64,000 bases of DNA, from positions 1,064,001 through 1,128,000 of the forward strand of contig NZ_CP029556.1 of the NCBI RefSeq assembly GCF_003293695.1. Reading direction: 5' to 3'. Below, piece by piece: positions 1-7,904 of this stretch. The stretch comes from Lysobacter oculi (GTDB lineage: Bacteria > Pseudomonadota > Gammaproteobacteria > Xanthomonadales > Xanthomonadaceae). The notes beneath the pieces are model-generated. The model did not search any database. It saw nothing but the letters and a program-made list of their open reading frames with translations, and was not told the origin of the DNA. Every line of letters begins with the position of its first letter. Positions within the stretch are counted from its first letter, which is position 1. The position numbers and the translations under genes were made by a program.

Positions 1-2384
1 CCAGCACCCACGCCACCGCGCAGATAGGCCTGCACACCGAGCCAGCCGGCGTAGGCCTGGGCTTCGGTCTGGCGGCTGCGGGTGCGGTCACCCAGGCCCG
101 ACATCCAGCCATCGGCCTCGGTGTGGCTGGCGGCCAGACCAAACACGCCGTCATGCCCGACGCGCACATCCTGACCCATCATCCAGCCATCGAGCTGGTA
201 GGCCATGCCGTTGGCGCCGGCCTGCGCCAGGTTGCCGTTGTCGCGCAGGTTGTCCTGCCACGCGCCGGCCAGCAGCGGGCGGTCGACCAGCGCATCGAAG
301 CGGTTGGTCATGGCGCGGCGGCCGGCATCCATCGACTCCAGCGTGAGCGCCAGGTTGGCCGCGTGCATCTGCCCGGCCAGGCTGCGCAGCGAGCGGTCGG
401 CGATGGCCGCGTTGAGGCTGCCGTTCTGCAGGTCGCCGGCACCACCGACAAGGATCGAGTTCGGCGGCACCAGCCCGCCGTCGATGGCGCCGAACAGGGC
501 TTCCACGCGCTGCGCCGAATCCAGCGAGACACCGGTCAGCCCCAGCGACAGCGCCGCCACGTTGACCTGGATGCGGTTGATGGTGAGGAAGGCGCTGTTG
601 GCGTCGTAACCGAGGGTGGCGTCGAGGAACACGTTCGGCGCGGCCTTGACCGAAGCGAACGTGCCGGTGAGGCCGCCATTGGCCTTCAACAGGGTTTCCT
701 TGGAGGTGGTGGTGTAGCCGCTGCGGTTGCCGAGGATGCTGACCTGGCCGCCCTGCAGGGTGGCCGTGCCGTTGACCTGCAGCGGCGTGCCCAGCCAGAT
801 GCCGAGGTTGCCGCTGGCGGTCTGCAGGTAGTTGCCGGCCAGCGTGGCGCCGGCATCGCGGCCATTGAAGAAGCGCCCCGAGTTGCTCACGTTCCTGGCG
901 AATACGCCGCCGCCATAGACCAAGCCGCCGCTGCCGACCGTCAGGCTGGAGGCGCCTAGGCCCTGGCGGATGTCCAGCGCGCCGGCTTCGACGCGCGTGT
1001 CGCCGGTATAGCTCTGCGCCTCGGTCAGGGTCAGCGTGCCGCCACCGCGCTTGATCAGGCCGCCGGCGCCGACGATGTTGTTGCGCCACACCGAATTGCT
1101 GGTGACGTTCACATCGAAGTTGCCCCAGGCGAAGTTGCCCGGCCCCCACGATGCCTTGGTCACATCCAGCAGGCCCCAGCCGAACACATCGTCCATGCCC
1201 GCCGCGCCCAGGTCCTTGGCGGTGCCGAGCAGCACCTGCCGCACCTGGTCGTTGTTCATGTACGGGAAGGCCGCCCAGACCACCGCCGCCGCGCCTGACA
1301 CCAGCGGCGCCGCGTAGGAGGTGCCGCCGCCGCCGTAGAAGCGCATGACGCCATTGGCGTCCTTGAGCGGAAACACGGCATCGCCTGGCGCGACCAGGCA
1401 GTAGTTCTTCGCGTAGCCGCACTTCTGCGAGTAGCCGGTGAGCTGGGTCGGGTTCTTGGGGTCCAGCGCGCCGACCGTCAGCCAGCCCTTCTCCAGCTCG
1501 GCGTCGCCACCGTGCATGCTGGGCAGGGCCGCGTTGTCGGACGGGTTGTTGGCCAGCTCCGGATTGGTCGAATCACCGCTGTTGCCGCTGGCGAACACCA
1601 CGATGCCGCCGCGCCCGATGATGAAGTCCTTGTAGGCGGTGGCGAGTTCGCGGCTGAGCGCCGGGTCGTTCCAGTACAGGCCGCCCCAGGAATTGTTGAT
1701 GATGCGGGCGCCGGCGTTGGCGAGATCGGCATTGAGCGCCTTGAAGAAGTCGCCGTAGCCGTCGCCGGCCTTGATCTCGTTGCCGCCCTGTCCGGTGCCG
1801 TCATCAACCGGACGTTCGTCGCGGATGAAGCGCCAGGACACGATGTTGGACGACTGCGCCACGCCACCCGGCCACTGCGCGCTCTGGCCTCCGGAGAACT
1901 GGCCGGTCACTTCACCGCCTGCGGCCAGCAGGGACACCACCGTGCCGTGGCCGACCTTGTCATCCACCGTGCGGTCGAAACCCGTCCAGTTGTCGGGCGG
2001 CATGATGTTGCGGACGACGCGCGGCGACAGGCCCGGATGATTGCGGTCCACGCCCGAATCCAGGATGCCGATGGTGACGCCCTGCCCGGTATTGCCAGCG
2101 CCGAGCGAACCCGCCGCATTGATCAGCCGGAGGTGATCCGACAGCTGCTGGCTGGAGAACTGGCGCGGCGCGGCCGGAGCGGCCACGGCCGGGGCCACGT
2201 TCTGGCTGAGTGTGCTGTCGGTGGCCACGGTCGGCGTGAAGCCGATGCCGCCCGTCCCGCCCGGCGGTGTCGCCGGTGGCGGCGTGGTCTTGGTGCCTCC
2301 CCCGCCCCCACAGGCGGTCAGACCGAGCGTCAGGGCGCCGGCAACGGCGATCGAAAGGGCATTGCGGCGTGACAGGCAGCGCAT
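1..2384 (-). CDS. S8 (subtilisin-like) autotransporter serine protease, C-terminus cut by window edge
   Basis: About 794 N-terminal residues of a secreted protease; the frame is still open at base 1, so most of the outer-membrane barrel is missing. The signal region ends in LTAC at Cys25 followed by a run of glycines, which looks like a lipobox, then a Thr/Pro/Ala-rich linker. The catalytic triad is visible: ILDSGVD (Asp, about residue 108), GHGT (His, about 146) and GTSYAAP (Ser, about 355). Gly/Asn/Thr-rich beta-helix passenger sequence follows, and the last 100 or so visible residues look like the start of an autotransporter barrel. The start at 2384 has GGAG six bases upstream; an in-frame ATG at 2396 lacks a clear ribosome site. 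A paralogue is complete at 54151-57552 and shares the KCG..N.C..APG block. Substrate unknown. Confidence 0.9.
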   Translation of the reverse strand, partial: MRCLSRRNALSIAVAGALTLGLTACGGGGGTKTTPPPATPPGGTGGIGFTPTVATDSTLSQNVAPAVAAPAAPRQFSSQQLSDHLRLINAAGSLGAGNTGQGVTIGILDSGVDRNHPGLSPRVVRNIMPPDNWTGFDRTVDDKVGHGTVVSLLAAGGEVTGQFSGGQSAQWPGGVAQSSNIVSWRFIRDERPVDDGTGQGGNEIKAGDGYGDFFKALNADLANAGARIINNSWGGLYWNDPALSRELATAYKDFIIGRGGIVVFASGNSGDSTNPELANNPSDNAALPSMHGGDAELEKGWLTVGALDPKNPTQLTGYSQKCGYAKNYCLVAPGDAVFPLKDANGVMRFYGGGGTSYAAPLVSGAAAVVWAAFPYMNNDQVRQVLLGTAKDLGAAGMDDVFGWGLLDVTKASWGPGNFAWGNFDVNVTSNSVWRNNIVGAGGLIKRGGGTLTLTEAQSYTGDTRVEAGALDIRQGLGASSLTVGSGGLVYGGGVFARNVSNSGRFFNGRDAGATLAGNYLQTASGNLGIWLGTPLQVNGTATLQGGQVSILGNRSGYTTTSKETLLKANGGLTGTFASVKAAPNVFLDATLGYDANSAFLTINRIQVNVAALSLGLTGVSLDSAQRVEALFGAIDGGLVPPNSILVGGAGDLQNGSLNAAIADRSLRSLAGQMHAANLALTLESMDAGRRAMTNRFDALVDRPLLAGAWQDNLRDNGNLAQAGANGMAYQLDGWMMGQDVRVGHDGVFGLAASHTEADGWMSGLGDRTRSRQTEAQAYAGWLGVQAYLRGGVGA

Positions 2385-2601
2385 CTCGGGCTCCATCTAT
2401 AGAGTGATGAGTCGGGGGAACGGCCCATGGCTCCCTCCATGGGCGTGTTGACCTTGTATTCCTTTGCGTTTGCGAAAACAACCGGGCGGCGGCGCGATGC
2501 GTGACCGGTTGCACTTGGTGAAGACCGCTCTATAGCCTTTGGTCGCTTTCGCCACCGCCCCCAAGCGGCGATAATCGGGGTTTGCCGTTCCGGAGTCCCC
2601 C

Positions 2602-3777
2602 ATGTCTGACGTCGTCATCGTCGGTGCCAAGCGCACCGCCATCGGTTCCATGCTAGGCCAGTTCACCGGCGTGCCCACCCCCACGCTGGGTGCCGCCGCC
2701 ATCGGCGCCGCGCTGGAACACGCCGGCCTCAACGCCGACGCCATCGACGAAGTGATCATGGGCTGCGTGCTGCCGGCCGGCCTGGGCCAGGCGCCCGCCC
2801 GCCAGGCCGCCCGCACCGCCGGCATCCCCGACGCCGCCGGTGCCACCACCATCAACAAGGTCTGCGGCTCGGGCATGAAGGCGGTGATGCTCGCCCACGA
2901 CCTGATCAAGGCCGGCTCGGCCGGCGCCGTCGTCGCCGGCGGCATGGAGTCGATGACGAACGCCCCGCACCTGCTCAACGGTTCGCGCACCGGCATCCGC
3001 TACGGCAGCGCGCCCTTCCTCGACCACATGGCCCACGACGGCCTGACCAACCCGGACGACGGCCAGGCGATGGGCGTCTTCGGTGACCAGGCCTGCGCCA
3101 AGTACGGCTACGACCGCGAACAGGTCGATGCCTATTCCGCCGAATCCGTGCAGCGCGCCCAGCGTGCCCAGGCCGATGGCAGCTACAAGGCCGAAATCGC
3201 TCCGGTGACGGTCAAGGGCCGCAAGGGCGATGAGGTCGTCGATACCGACGAGGAGCCGGGCAAGATCGACACGTCCAAGATGGCCGGCCTGCGCGCCGCC
3301 TTCGGCAAGGACGGCGTGCTGACCGCCGCGTCTTCCTCCAAGATTTCCGATGGTGCCGCCGCGCTGGTGGTGATGTCGGCCGAGGCCGCGGCCAAGGCCG
3401 GCGCGAAGCCGCTGGCCCGCATCGTCGCCCACGCCACCCATTCGCAGGCGCCGGAATGGTTCACCACCGCGCCAGTCGACGCGCTGCGCAAGGTGCTGGA
3501 CAAGGCCGGCTGGTCGGTCGGCGATGTCGACCTGTTCGAGATCAACGAAGCCTTCTCCTGCGTGGCGATGGCCCCGATGACCGATCTCGGCATCCCGCAC
3601 GACAAGTTGAACGTGAACGGCGGCGCCGTGGCGCTGGGCCACCCGATCGGCGCGTCGGGTGCGCGCCTGCTGGTGACCCTGATCCATGCGCTGCAGGCCC
3701 GCGGCGGCAAGCGTGGCGTGGCCAGCCTGTGCATCGGCGGCGGCGAGGCCACGGCCCTGGCCGTTGAAATGGCGTGA
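2602..3777 (+). CDS. atoB: Acetyl-CoA C-acetyltransferase (thiolase)
   Basis: Thiolase of 391 residues, the normal family length. It catalyses thiolytic cleavage of acetoacetyl-CoA, or the reverse condensation of two acetyl-CoA. Active-site elements are all present: the acyl-accepting cysteine in KVCGSGMK (Cys88), the GHPIGASGAR histidine (His347) and the second cysteine in CIGGGEA (Cys377). It lies just upstream of leucine-catabolism genes whose end product, after HMG-CoA lyase, is acetoacetate plus acetyl-CoA, so a role in consuming that product is reasonable inference. The symbol is a family label: phaA or a broader 3-ketoacyl-CoA thiolase is also possible. The preceding 200 bases hold the leader of the divergent protease gene, including a perfect 8-bp hairpin at 2423-2444. 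Confidence 0.9.
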   Translation: MSDVVIVGAKRTAIGSMLGQFTGVPTPTLGAAAIGAALEHAGLNADAIDEVIMGCVLPAGLGQAPARQAARTAGIPDAAGATTINKVCGSGMKAVMLAHDLIKAGSAGAVVAGGMESMTNAPHLLNGSRTGIRYGSAPFLDHMAHDGLTNPDDGQAMGVFGDQACAKYGYDREQVDAYSAESVQRAQRAQADGSYKAEIAPVTVKGRKGDEVVDTDEEPGKIDTSKMAGLRAAFGKDGVLTAASSSKISDGAAALVVMSAEAAAKAGAKPLARIVAHATHSQAPEWFTTAPVDALRKVLDKAGWSVGDVDLFEINEAFSCVAMAPMTDLGIPHDKLNVNGGAVALGHPIGASGARLLVTLIHALQARGGKRGVASLCIGGGEATALAVEMA

Positions 3778-3841
3778 ACACGGGACTTAAGTCCGGCTAA
3801 ATCGTCCGCAACGCAAAAGAAAAAAAAACCGGCCAAACTGC

Positions 3842-3869
3842 TTGACACGGTTCATGGCTTTGTCATGAT
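3842..3869 (+). promoter_or_regulatory. Sigma-70-type promoter for the first Ala-rich lipoprotein
   Basis: A perfect -35 hexamer TTGACA (3842-3847) is followed by a 16-bp spacer and CATGAT (3864-3869, 4 of 6 matches to TATAAT). It sits about 50 bases upstream of the lipoprotein start at 3921, which has GAGGA seven bases before its ATG. Confidence 0.6.
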
Positions 3870-3920
3870 GTCGGCAACGCGCGCATCCGTGCGCGTTCCA
3901 CTCCTAACGAGGACACCATT

Positions 3921-4298
3921 ATGTCGATGAACAAGGCTCTCCTGGCGCTGGCCATGGGTCTGGCTCTGGCCGCTTGCTCCAACTCGCAGCAGGCTGCTGA
4001 TTCCGCTGCTGAAGCCGCTGACGCTGCTGGCGAGGCTCAGGAAGCCGCCAACAACGCCGCCGCTACTGGCGACGCCGCTGCCGCCACCGCCGCCCAGGCC
4101 GGTGCCGACGCCGCTGCCGCTGCTGCCGACGCTGCCGCCACCCAGGCCAACGCCGCTGCCGCTGCTGGCACCGCCGACGCTGCCGACGGCGCTGCCGACG
4201 CTGCCGAGAACGCTGCCGACGCCGCTGAGCAGGCCCAGGATTCGGCCGAGCAGGCCGCTGCCGGTGCCGACGCCAAGGTCAACAACGACGGCAAGTAA
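3921..4298 (+). CDS. Alanine-rich small lipoprotein (first of a tandem pair)
   Basis: A 125-residue protein with a lipoprotein signal (MSMNKALLALAMGLALAACS, acylated Cys19 expected). The mature part is nearly pure Ala with regularly spaced Asp, Glu, Gln, Asn and Thr; about 61 of 125 residues are Ala and there are no aromatic residues. This predicts one long helix, probably an Ala-zipper coiled coil, anchored to a membrane. It ends in Lys, as Braun's lipoprotein does, but cross-linking to peptidoglycan is speculation. GCT/GCC codons dominate, and a strong promoter and ribosome site (GAGGA) suggest high expression. The neighbour at 4502 is a paralogue of exactly the same length. Function unknown; an Lpp-like structural role is the best guess. 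Confidence 0.85.
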   Translation: MSMNKALLALAMGLALAACSNSQQAADSAAEAADAAGEAQEAANNAAATGDAAAATAAQAGADAAAAAADAAATQANAAAAAGTADAADGAADAAENAADAAEQAQDSAEQAAAGADAKVNNDGK

Positions 4299-4322
4299 TC
4301 GCCTGAGTTGATGCTGCGTGAC

Positions 4323-4350
4323 ATGGCCGCCGGAGCGATCCGGCGGCCAT
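4323..4350 (+). terminator. Perfect 12-bp hairpin after the first lipoprotein gene
   Basis: ATGGCCGCCGGA pairs perfectly with TCCGGCGGCCAT around a GCGA tetraloop (GNRA type), 25 bases after the stop codon. No T-run follows, so it may be a weak terminator, an mRNA-stabilising 3' structure or a processing site rather than a classical intrinsic terminator. Confidence 0.4.
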
Positions 4351-4501
4351 TCTGCAAGTCGATAGCGATACCCCCCTATTCCGGACGATGCACCCGCATC
4401 GATCCTCAAGATTCCGCCGGACGCCTGCCTGCAGGCCGATGGACCGGAGTGCCGGCCGCAATCCTGCGTACCAGGCTGTTCACCCTCACTGGAGCAACGC
4501 C

Positions 4502-4879
4502 ATGAACATCAAGCTCGCCACCCTGATCGCCGCCAGCGCCCTGGCCCTGGCCGCCTGCAACTCGCCGACCGCCGAGCAGAAGGCCGACGAAGCCGCCGCT
4601 TCCGCCGACGCCGCCGGTACCCAGGCTGCTGAAGCCGCCAACGCCGCCGGCGACGCCGCCGTCGCTTCGGCCGAAGCCGCCGGTGCCGCCACCGCCGCTG
4701 CCGCTGGCGCCGCTGCTGCCACCGTCGACGCCGCCGCCGACCCGGTCCAGGCCGCCTATGAAGAAGGCAAGGCCAACGCCGCTGGCGCCGTCGCCAACGC
4801 TGCCGACAAGGTTTCCGCCGAAATGAAGCAGGAAGCCGGCGAAGCCAAGGCCACCGCCGAGGCCGAGAAGAAGGACTGA
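4502..4879 (+). CDS. Alanine-rich small lipoprotein (second of a tandem pair)
   Basis: A 125-residue lipoprotein with signal [19 protein letters not shown] and the lipobox cysteine at residue 19, the same position as in its upstream neighbour. The mature part is again mostly Ala with spaced Asp, Glu, Lys and Thr, and becomes richer in Lys/Glu at the end (EKKD). A long amphipathic helix or coiled coil is expected. GGAG lies seven bases before this ATG; the frame is open further upstream, but only this start gives a signal peptide. Tandem duplication with the 3921 gene is likely given equal length, composition and signal. Function unknown. Confidence 0.85.
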   Translation: MNIKLATLIAASALALAACNSPTAEQKADEAAASADAAGTQAAEAANAAGDAAVASAEAAGAATAAAAGAAAATVDAAADPVQAAYEEGKANAAGAVANAADKVSAEMKQEAGEAKATAEAEKKD

Positions 4880-4903
4880 TCCTTCGCCTCGACGCGATAC
4901 TGG

Positions 4904-4932
4904 AAGGCCCGCTTCGGCGGGCCTTTCTTTTT
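4904..4932 (+). terminator. Intrinsic terminator after the lipoprotein pair
   Basis: A perfect 9-bp stem AAGGCCCGC / GCGGGCCTT closes a TTCG tetraloop and is followed by TCTTTTT, 24 bases downstream of the stop codon at 4879. This is a textbook intrinsic terminator. Confidence 0.9.
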
Positions 4933-5063
4933 GCCTGCGCGGTGCAGTTTCCGGAGACGGCGGCCCAACTTTGGCGACGGCGCCTGGCGATGCGTCATCC
5001 CCCCTCCCTTCGCACCGTGCGGCAGCCGGTATCCTTGTGGTTTCGCCATCGCACGCCTTGCCC

Positions 5064-6671
5064 ATGCCCGCGCTCGTCTCGCAGCTTGACCCCCGCTCCG
5101 CCGACTTCACGGCCAACGCCGACTACCACCGCGCCCTGACCGAGGAGCTGCACGCCCGCCTGCGCCGCGCGGCCGAAGGCGGTGGCGACTCGGCCCGGCA
5201 GAAGCACGTCGCGCGCGGCAAGCTGCTGGCGCGCGACCGCATCGACGCCCTGCTCGATCCCGGCTCGCCCTTCCTCGAATTGAACGCGCTCGCCGCCGAA
5301 GGCATGTACGACGATGCCGCGCCGGCCGCCGGCGTGGTGACCGGCATCGGCCGGGTGATGGGCCAGGAATGCGTGATCGTGGCCAACGACGCCACGGTCA
5401 AGGGCGGCACCTACTTCCCGATGACGGTGAAGAAGCACCTGCGCGCGCAGGAAGTGGCGCGCGAGAACCAACTTCCCTGCATCTACCTGGTCGATTCCGG
5501 TGGCGCCTTCCTGCCGCTGCAGGACGAGGTGTTCCCGGACAAGGAGCACTTCGGCCGCATCTTCTACAACCAGGCGCGGATGAGCGCGGAGAACATCCCG
5601 CAGATCGCCGTGGTGATGGGCAGTTGCACGGCCGGCGGCGCCTACGTGCCGGCGATGTGCGACGAAAGCATCATCGTCAAGGAACAGGGCACGATCTTCC
5701 TCGGCGGCCCGCCGCTGGTGAAGGCGGCGACGGGCGAGGTGGTGGATGCCGAAGCGCTCGGTGGCGCCGACGTGCATACCTCCGTGTCCGGCGTGGCCGA
5801 CCATTTCGCCGAGGACGACCACCACGCGCTGTCGATCGCGCGCGACATCGTGGCGTCGCTCAACCGCCGCAAGCCGGAAAACGCCGCACTGCGGGAAAGC
5901 ACCGAGCCGCTGTACGCCGCCGACGAGCTCTACGGCATCGTGCCGCAGGACACCCGCAAGCCCTTCGACATCCGTGAGGTGATCGCGCGCATCGTGGACG
6001 GCAGCGAGTTCCAGGAATTCAAGGCGCGCTACGGCAAGACGCTGGTGACCGGCTTCGCGCACATCCACGGGATGCCGGTGGGCATCGTCGCCAACAACGG
6101 CATCCTGTTCTCGGAGTCGGCGCTCAAGGGCGCGCACTTCATCGAACTGTGCAACCAGCGCGGCATCCCGCTGGTGTTCCTGCAGAACATCACCGGCTTC
6201 ATGGTGGGCCGCAAGTACGAGAACGCCGGCATCGCCAAGGACGGGGCGAAGATGGTCACGGCGGTGGCGTGTTCGTCCGTGCCGAAGTTCACCGTGGTGA
6301 TCGGCGGCAGCTTCGGCGCCGGCAACTACGCGATGTGCGGACGCGCCTACGGCGGGCGCTTCCTGTGGATGTGGCCGAACGCGCGGATCAGCGTGATGGG
6401 CGGCGAGCAGGCGGCGAGCGTGCTGGCGACGGTGCGCCGCGACGGCATCGAAGCGAAAGGCGGCGAATGGTCGGCGGCGGACGAGGAGACCTTCAAGGCC
6501 CCGATCCGCCAGCAGTACGAGGACCAGGGCAATCCGTATTACGCGACCGCGCGGCTGTGGGACGACGGCATCATCGACCCCGCCGATACCCGCCGCGTGC
6601 TGGGCCTGGCCTTGGCCGCTTCGTTGAATGCACCGATCGAACCGGCGAAATTCGGCGTCTTCCGCATGTGA
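5064..6671 (+). CDS. liuB: Methylcrotonyl-CoA carboxylase, carboxyltransferase (beta) subunit
   Basis: A 535-residue carboxyltransferase subunit, the usual length of bacterial LiuB/MccB. It transfers CO2 from biotin to 3-methylcrotonyl-CoA in leucine and isovalerate breakdown, as a complex with the biotinylated subunit encoded at 10887. Both crotonase-like halves are visible: [17 protein letters not shown] and the CoA-binding [13 protein letters not shown] in the N half, and [20 protein letters not shown] with [15 protein letters not shown] in the C half. The start at 5064 gives the family N-terminus; the frame is open upstream without homologous sequence. The gene is separated from liuCDE by about 3.4 kb of unrelated genes. 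liuA and liuR are not in the window. Confidence 0.93.
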   Translation: MPALVSQLDPRSADFTANADYHRALTEELHARLRRAAEGGGDSARQKHVARGKLLARDRIDALLDPGSPFLELNALAAEGMYDDAAPAAGVVTGIGRVMGQECVIVANDATVKGGTYFPMTVKKHLRAQEVARENQLPCIYLVDSGGAFLPLQDEVFPDKEHFGRIFYNQARMSAENIPQIAVVMGSCTAGGAYVPAMCDESIIVKEQGTIFLGGPPLVKAATGEVVDAEALGGADVHTSVSGVADHFAEDDHHALSIARDIVASLNRRKPENAALRESTEPLYAADELYGIVPQDTRKPFDIREVIARIVDGSEFQEFKARYGKTLVTGFAHIHGMPVGIVANNGILFSESALKGAHFIELCNQRGIPLVFLQNITGFMVGRKYENAGIAKDGAKMVTAVACSSVPKFTVVIGGSFGAGNYAMCGRAYGGRFLWMWPNARISVMGGEQAASVLATVRRDGIEAKGGEWSAADEETFKAPIRQQYEDQGNPYYATARLWDDGIIDPADTRRVLGLALAASLNAPIEPAKFGVFRM

Positions 6672-6792
6672 CCCCGCCGGTTGTGCGCTGTTTCACAGAT
6701 GAACGGCGCCCAACCCGATGCTCACAAACACGCTGTTTTCACGTGCTAATTTCGTGGACCCGCAGCCCCCGCTGCCCTCTGCGAGAAGACCC

Positions 6793-7302
6793 ATGGTGAG
6801 TTGGAGAGATCCCGGCAACAGCGCCAAGAAGGAAGTCGCGGACTTCCCGAACGAGGCGGTGACCACCCCGCCGGTACAGCCCGCCGCCGTCGCGCCAGTG
6901 GTGCGCGCCGAACCGACGCCCGCGCCCACGCCGAAGCCCGCCGCCAAGGAATCGGTGATCGCCGCCGACCTCAGCATCGAAGGCAAGATCGAAGGCGCCG
7001 GCCACGTCCGCATCGCCGGCAAGTTCAAGGGCGACGTCAACGTCAAGGGCGATCTCACCGTCGAGCAGGGTGCCAAGCTCACCGGCAGCGTCCGCGCCGA
7101 GAAGGTCACGCTGTCGGGCGAACTGGACGGCAACATCGAGGCCGCCAAGCGTGTCGACCTGCTGGCGTCGAGCGCGATGAACGGCGACATCAAGGCCGAA
7201 GACCTGATCATCGCTTCCGGCGCGCGCCTGCGCGGCCATGTGGAATGCGGCTGGGCCGACGGCAAGGGCGCGGCCAAGGGTGGAGACAGCAGCGCCGCAT
7301 GA
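6793..7302 (+). CDS. Bactofilin (polymer-forming cytoskeletal protein)
   Basis: A 169-residue protein with a disordered Pro/Ala/Thr-rich N-terminal tail (to about residue 55) and the bactofilin beta-helix core, beginning SVIAADLSIEGKIEGAG and continuing through repeats with regularly spaced glycines and hydrophobics (GDVNVKGDLTVEQGAKLTG, GELDGNIEAAKRVDLL, NGDIKAEDLIIASGARL). Bactofilins polymerise without nucleotide and scaffold cell-shape or peptidoglycan enzymes. The start at 6793 is preceded by GAGAAGA. The stop overlaps the start of the zinc-ribbon gene (ATGA), so the two are probably translated together. An M23 peptidase, a common bactofilin partner, is encoded far away at 57848. Confidence 0.88.
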   Translation: MVSWRDPGNSAKKEVADFPNEAVTTPPVQPAAVAPVVRAEPTPAPTPKPAAKESVIAADLSIEGKIEGAGHVRIAGKFKGDVNVKGDLTVEQGAKLTGSVRAEKVTLSGELDGNIEAAKRVDLLASSAMNGDIKAEDLIIASGARLRGHVECGWADGKGAAKGGDSSAA

Positions 7303-7661
7303 GCAGCCTGCTCGGGCGGGGCCACAAGGCCGACGAGGTGGGTGCGACCCGCACCTGCCCGCATTGCCGCGCCACCATCCTGGCCAGCGCGGCGGTCTGC
7401 CCGCAGTGCAAGGGGCACCTGCGTTTCGATGCGGCACCTGACCGCAAGGTGCTGGCCTCGCCGTTGAAGATCGAAGGCACCCTGCCCGGCCCCGCGCCGG
7501 GCGAGGCCTGGGAGTATTCGGTGGTGGCTGTGGTCCGCAACGAACGGGGCGAGGAAGTCGCGCGCCACGTGGTCGGCGTCGGCGCGATGAATCCGGGCGA
7601 TGTCCGGACTTTCAGCCTGAGCGTGGACCTGGTGGCGAGTACGCGGATGCGGGCGCGCTGA
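7299..7661 (+). CDS. Zinc-ribbon protein of unknown function
   Basis: A 120-residue protein with a zinc ribbon near the N-terminus, CPHC (about residues 20-23) and CPQC (about 34-37), followed by a probable beta-sandwich of about 70 residues (from PLKIEGTLPG to TFSLSVDL) that resembles small domains found with such ribbons. There is no signal peptide or membrane segment. It overlaps the bactofilin stop by four bases (ATGA), so a role linked to the bactofilin is possible. I do not recognise a specific function. Confidence 0.75.
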   Translation: MSSLLGRGHKADEVGATRTCPHCRATILASAAVCPQCKGHLRFDAAPDRKVLASPLKIEGTLPGPAPGEAWEYSVVAVVRNERGEEVARHVVGVGAMNPGDVRTFSLSVDLVASTRMRAR

Positions 7662-7670
7662 GGCTGACGC

Positions 7671-7904
7671 TCACCCGCAGCCGCCACATCCCCCGCACTC
7701 GCCCGAAGCGAGCGCCGATGCCGGCGCGATGAAGCGTCCGAATTTCCGCATCCACAGCGGCCGCCCTTCGCGCAGCAGCGGGAGGGCGAGCGCGATGCGC
7801 GTGCGTCGCCACGAGCCGGGAAAGCGCGTGCGCCACACGAACGCCGCCGCCAGCAGCACCGCCACGCCGATCACCGCGTACTGCAGAGCGAGCGGCATCG
7901 CCAT
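7671..7904 (-). CDS. FeoB-associated small Cys-rich membrane protein
   Basis: A 77-residue protein in the position usually held by feoC. It has one N-terminal membrane helix (ALQYAVIGVAVLLAAAFVW), a basic middle, and ends in ECGGCGGCG, a C-x2-C-x2-C tail that could bind iron or an Fe-S centre. The start codon shares its A with the feoB stop (TGATG), so translation is coupled to feoB. It does not look like the winged-helix FeoC of enterobacteria. Role in ferrous iron uptake is inferred from position; the metal-binding tail is seen directly. Confidence 0.75.
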   Translation of the reverse strand: MAMPLALQYAVIGVAVLLAAAFVWRTRFPGSWRRTRIALALPLLREGRPLWMRKFGRFIAPASALASGECGGCGGCG

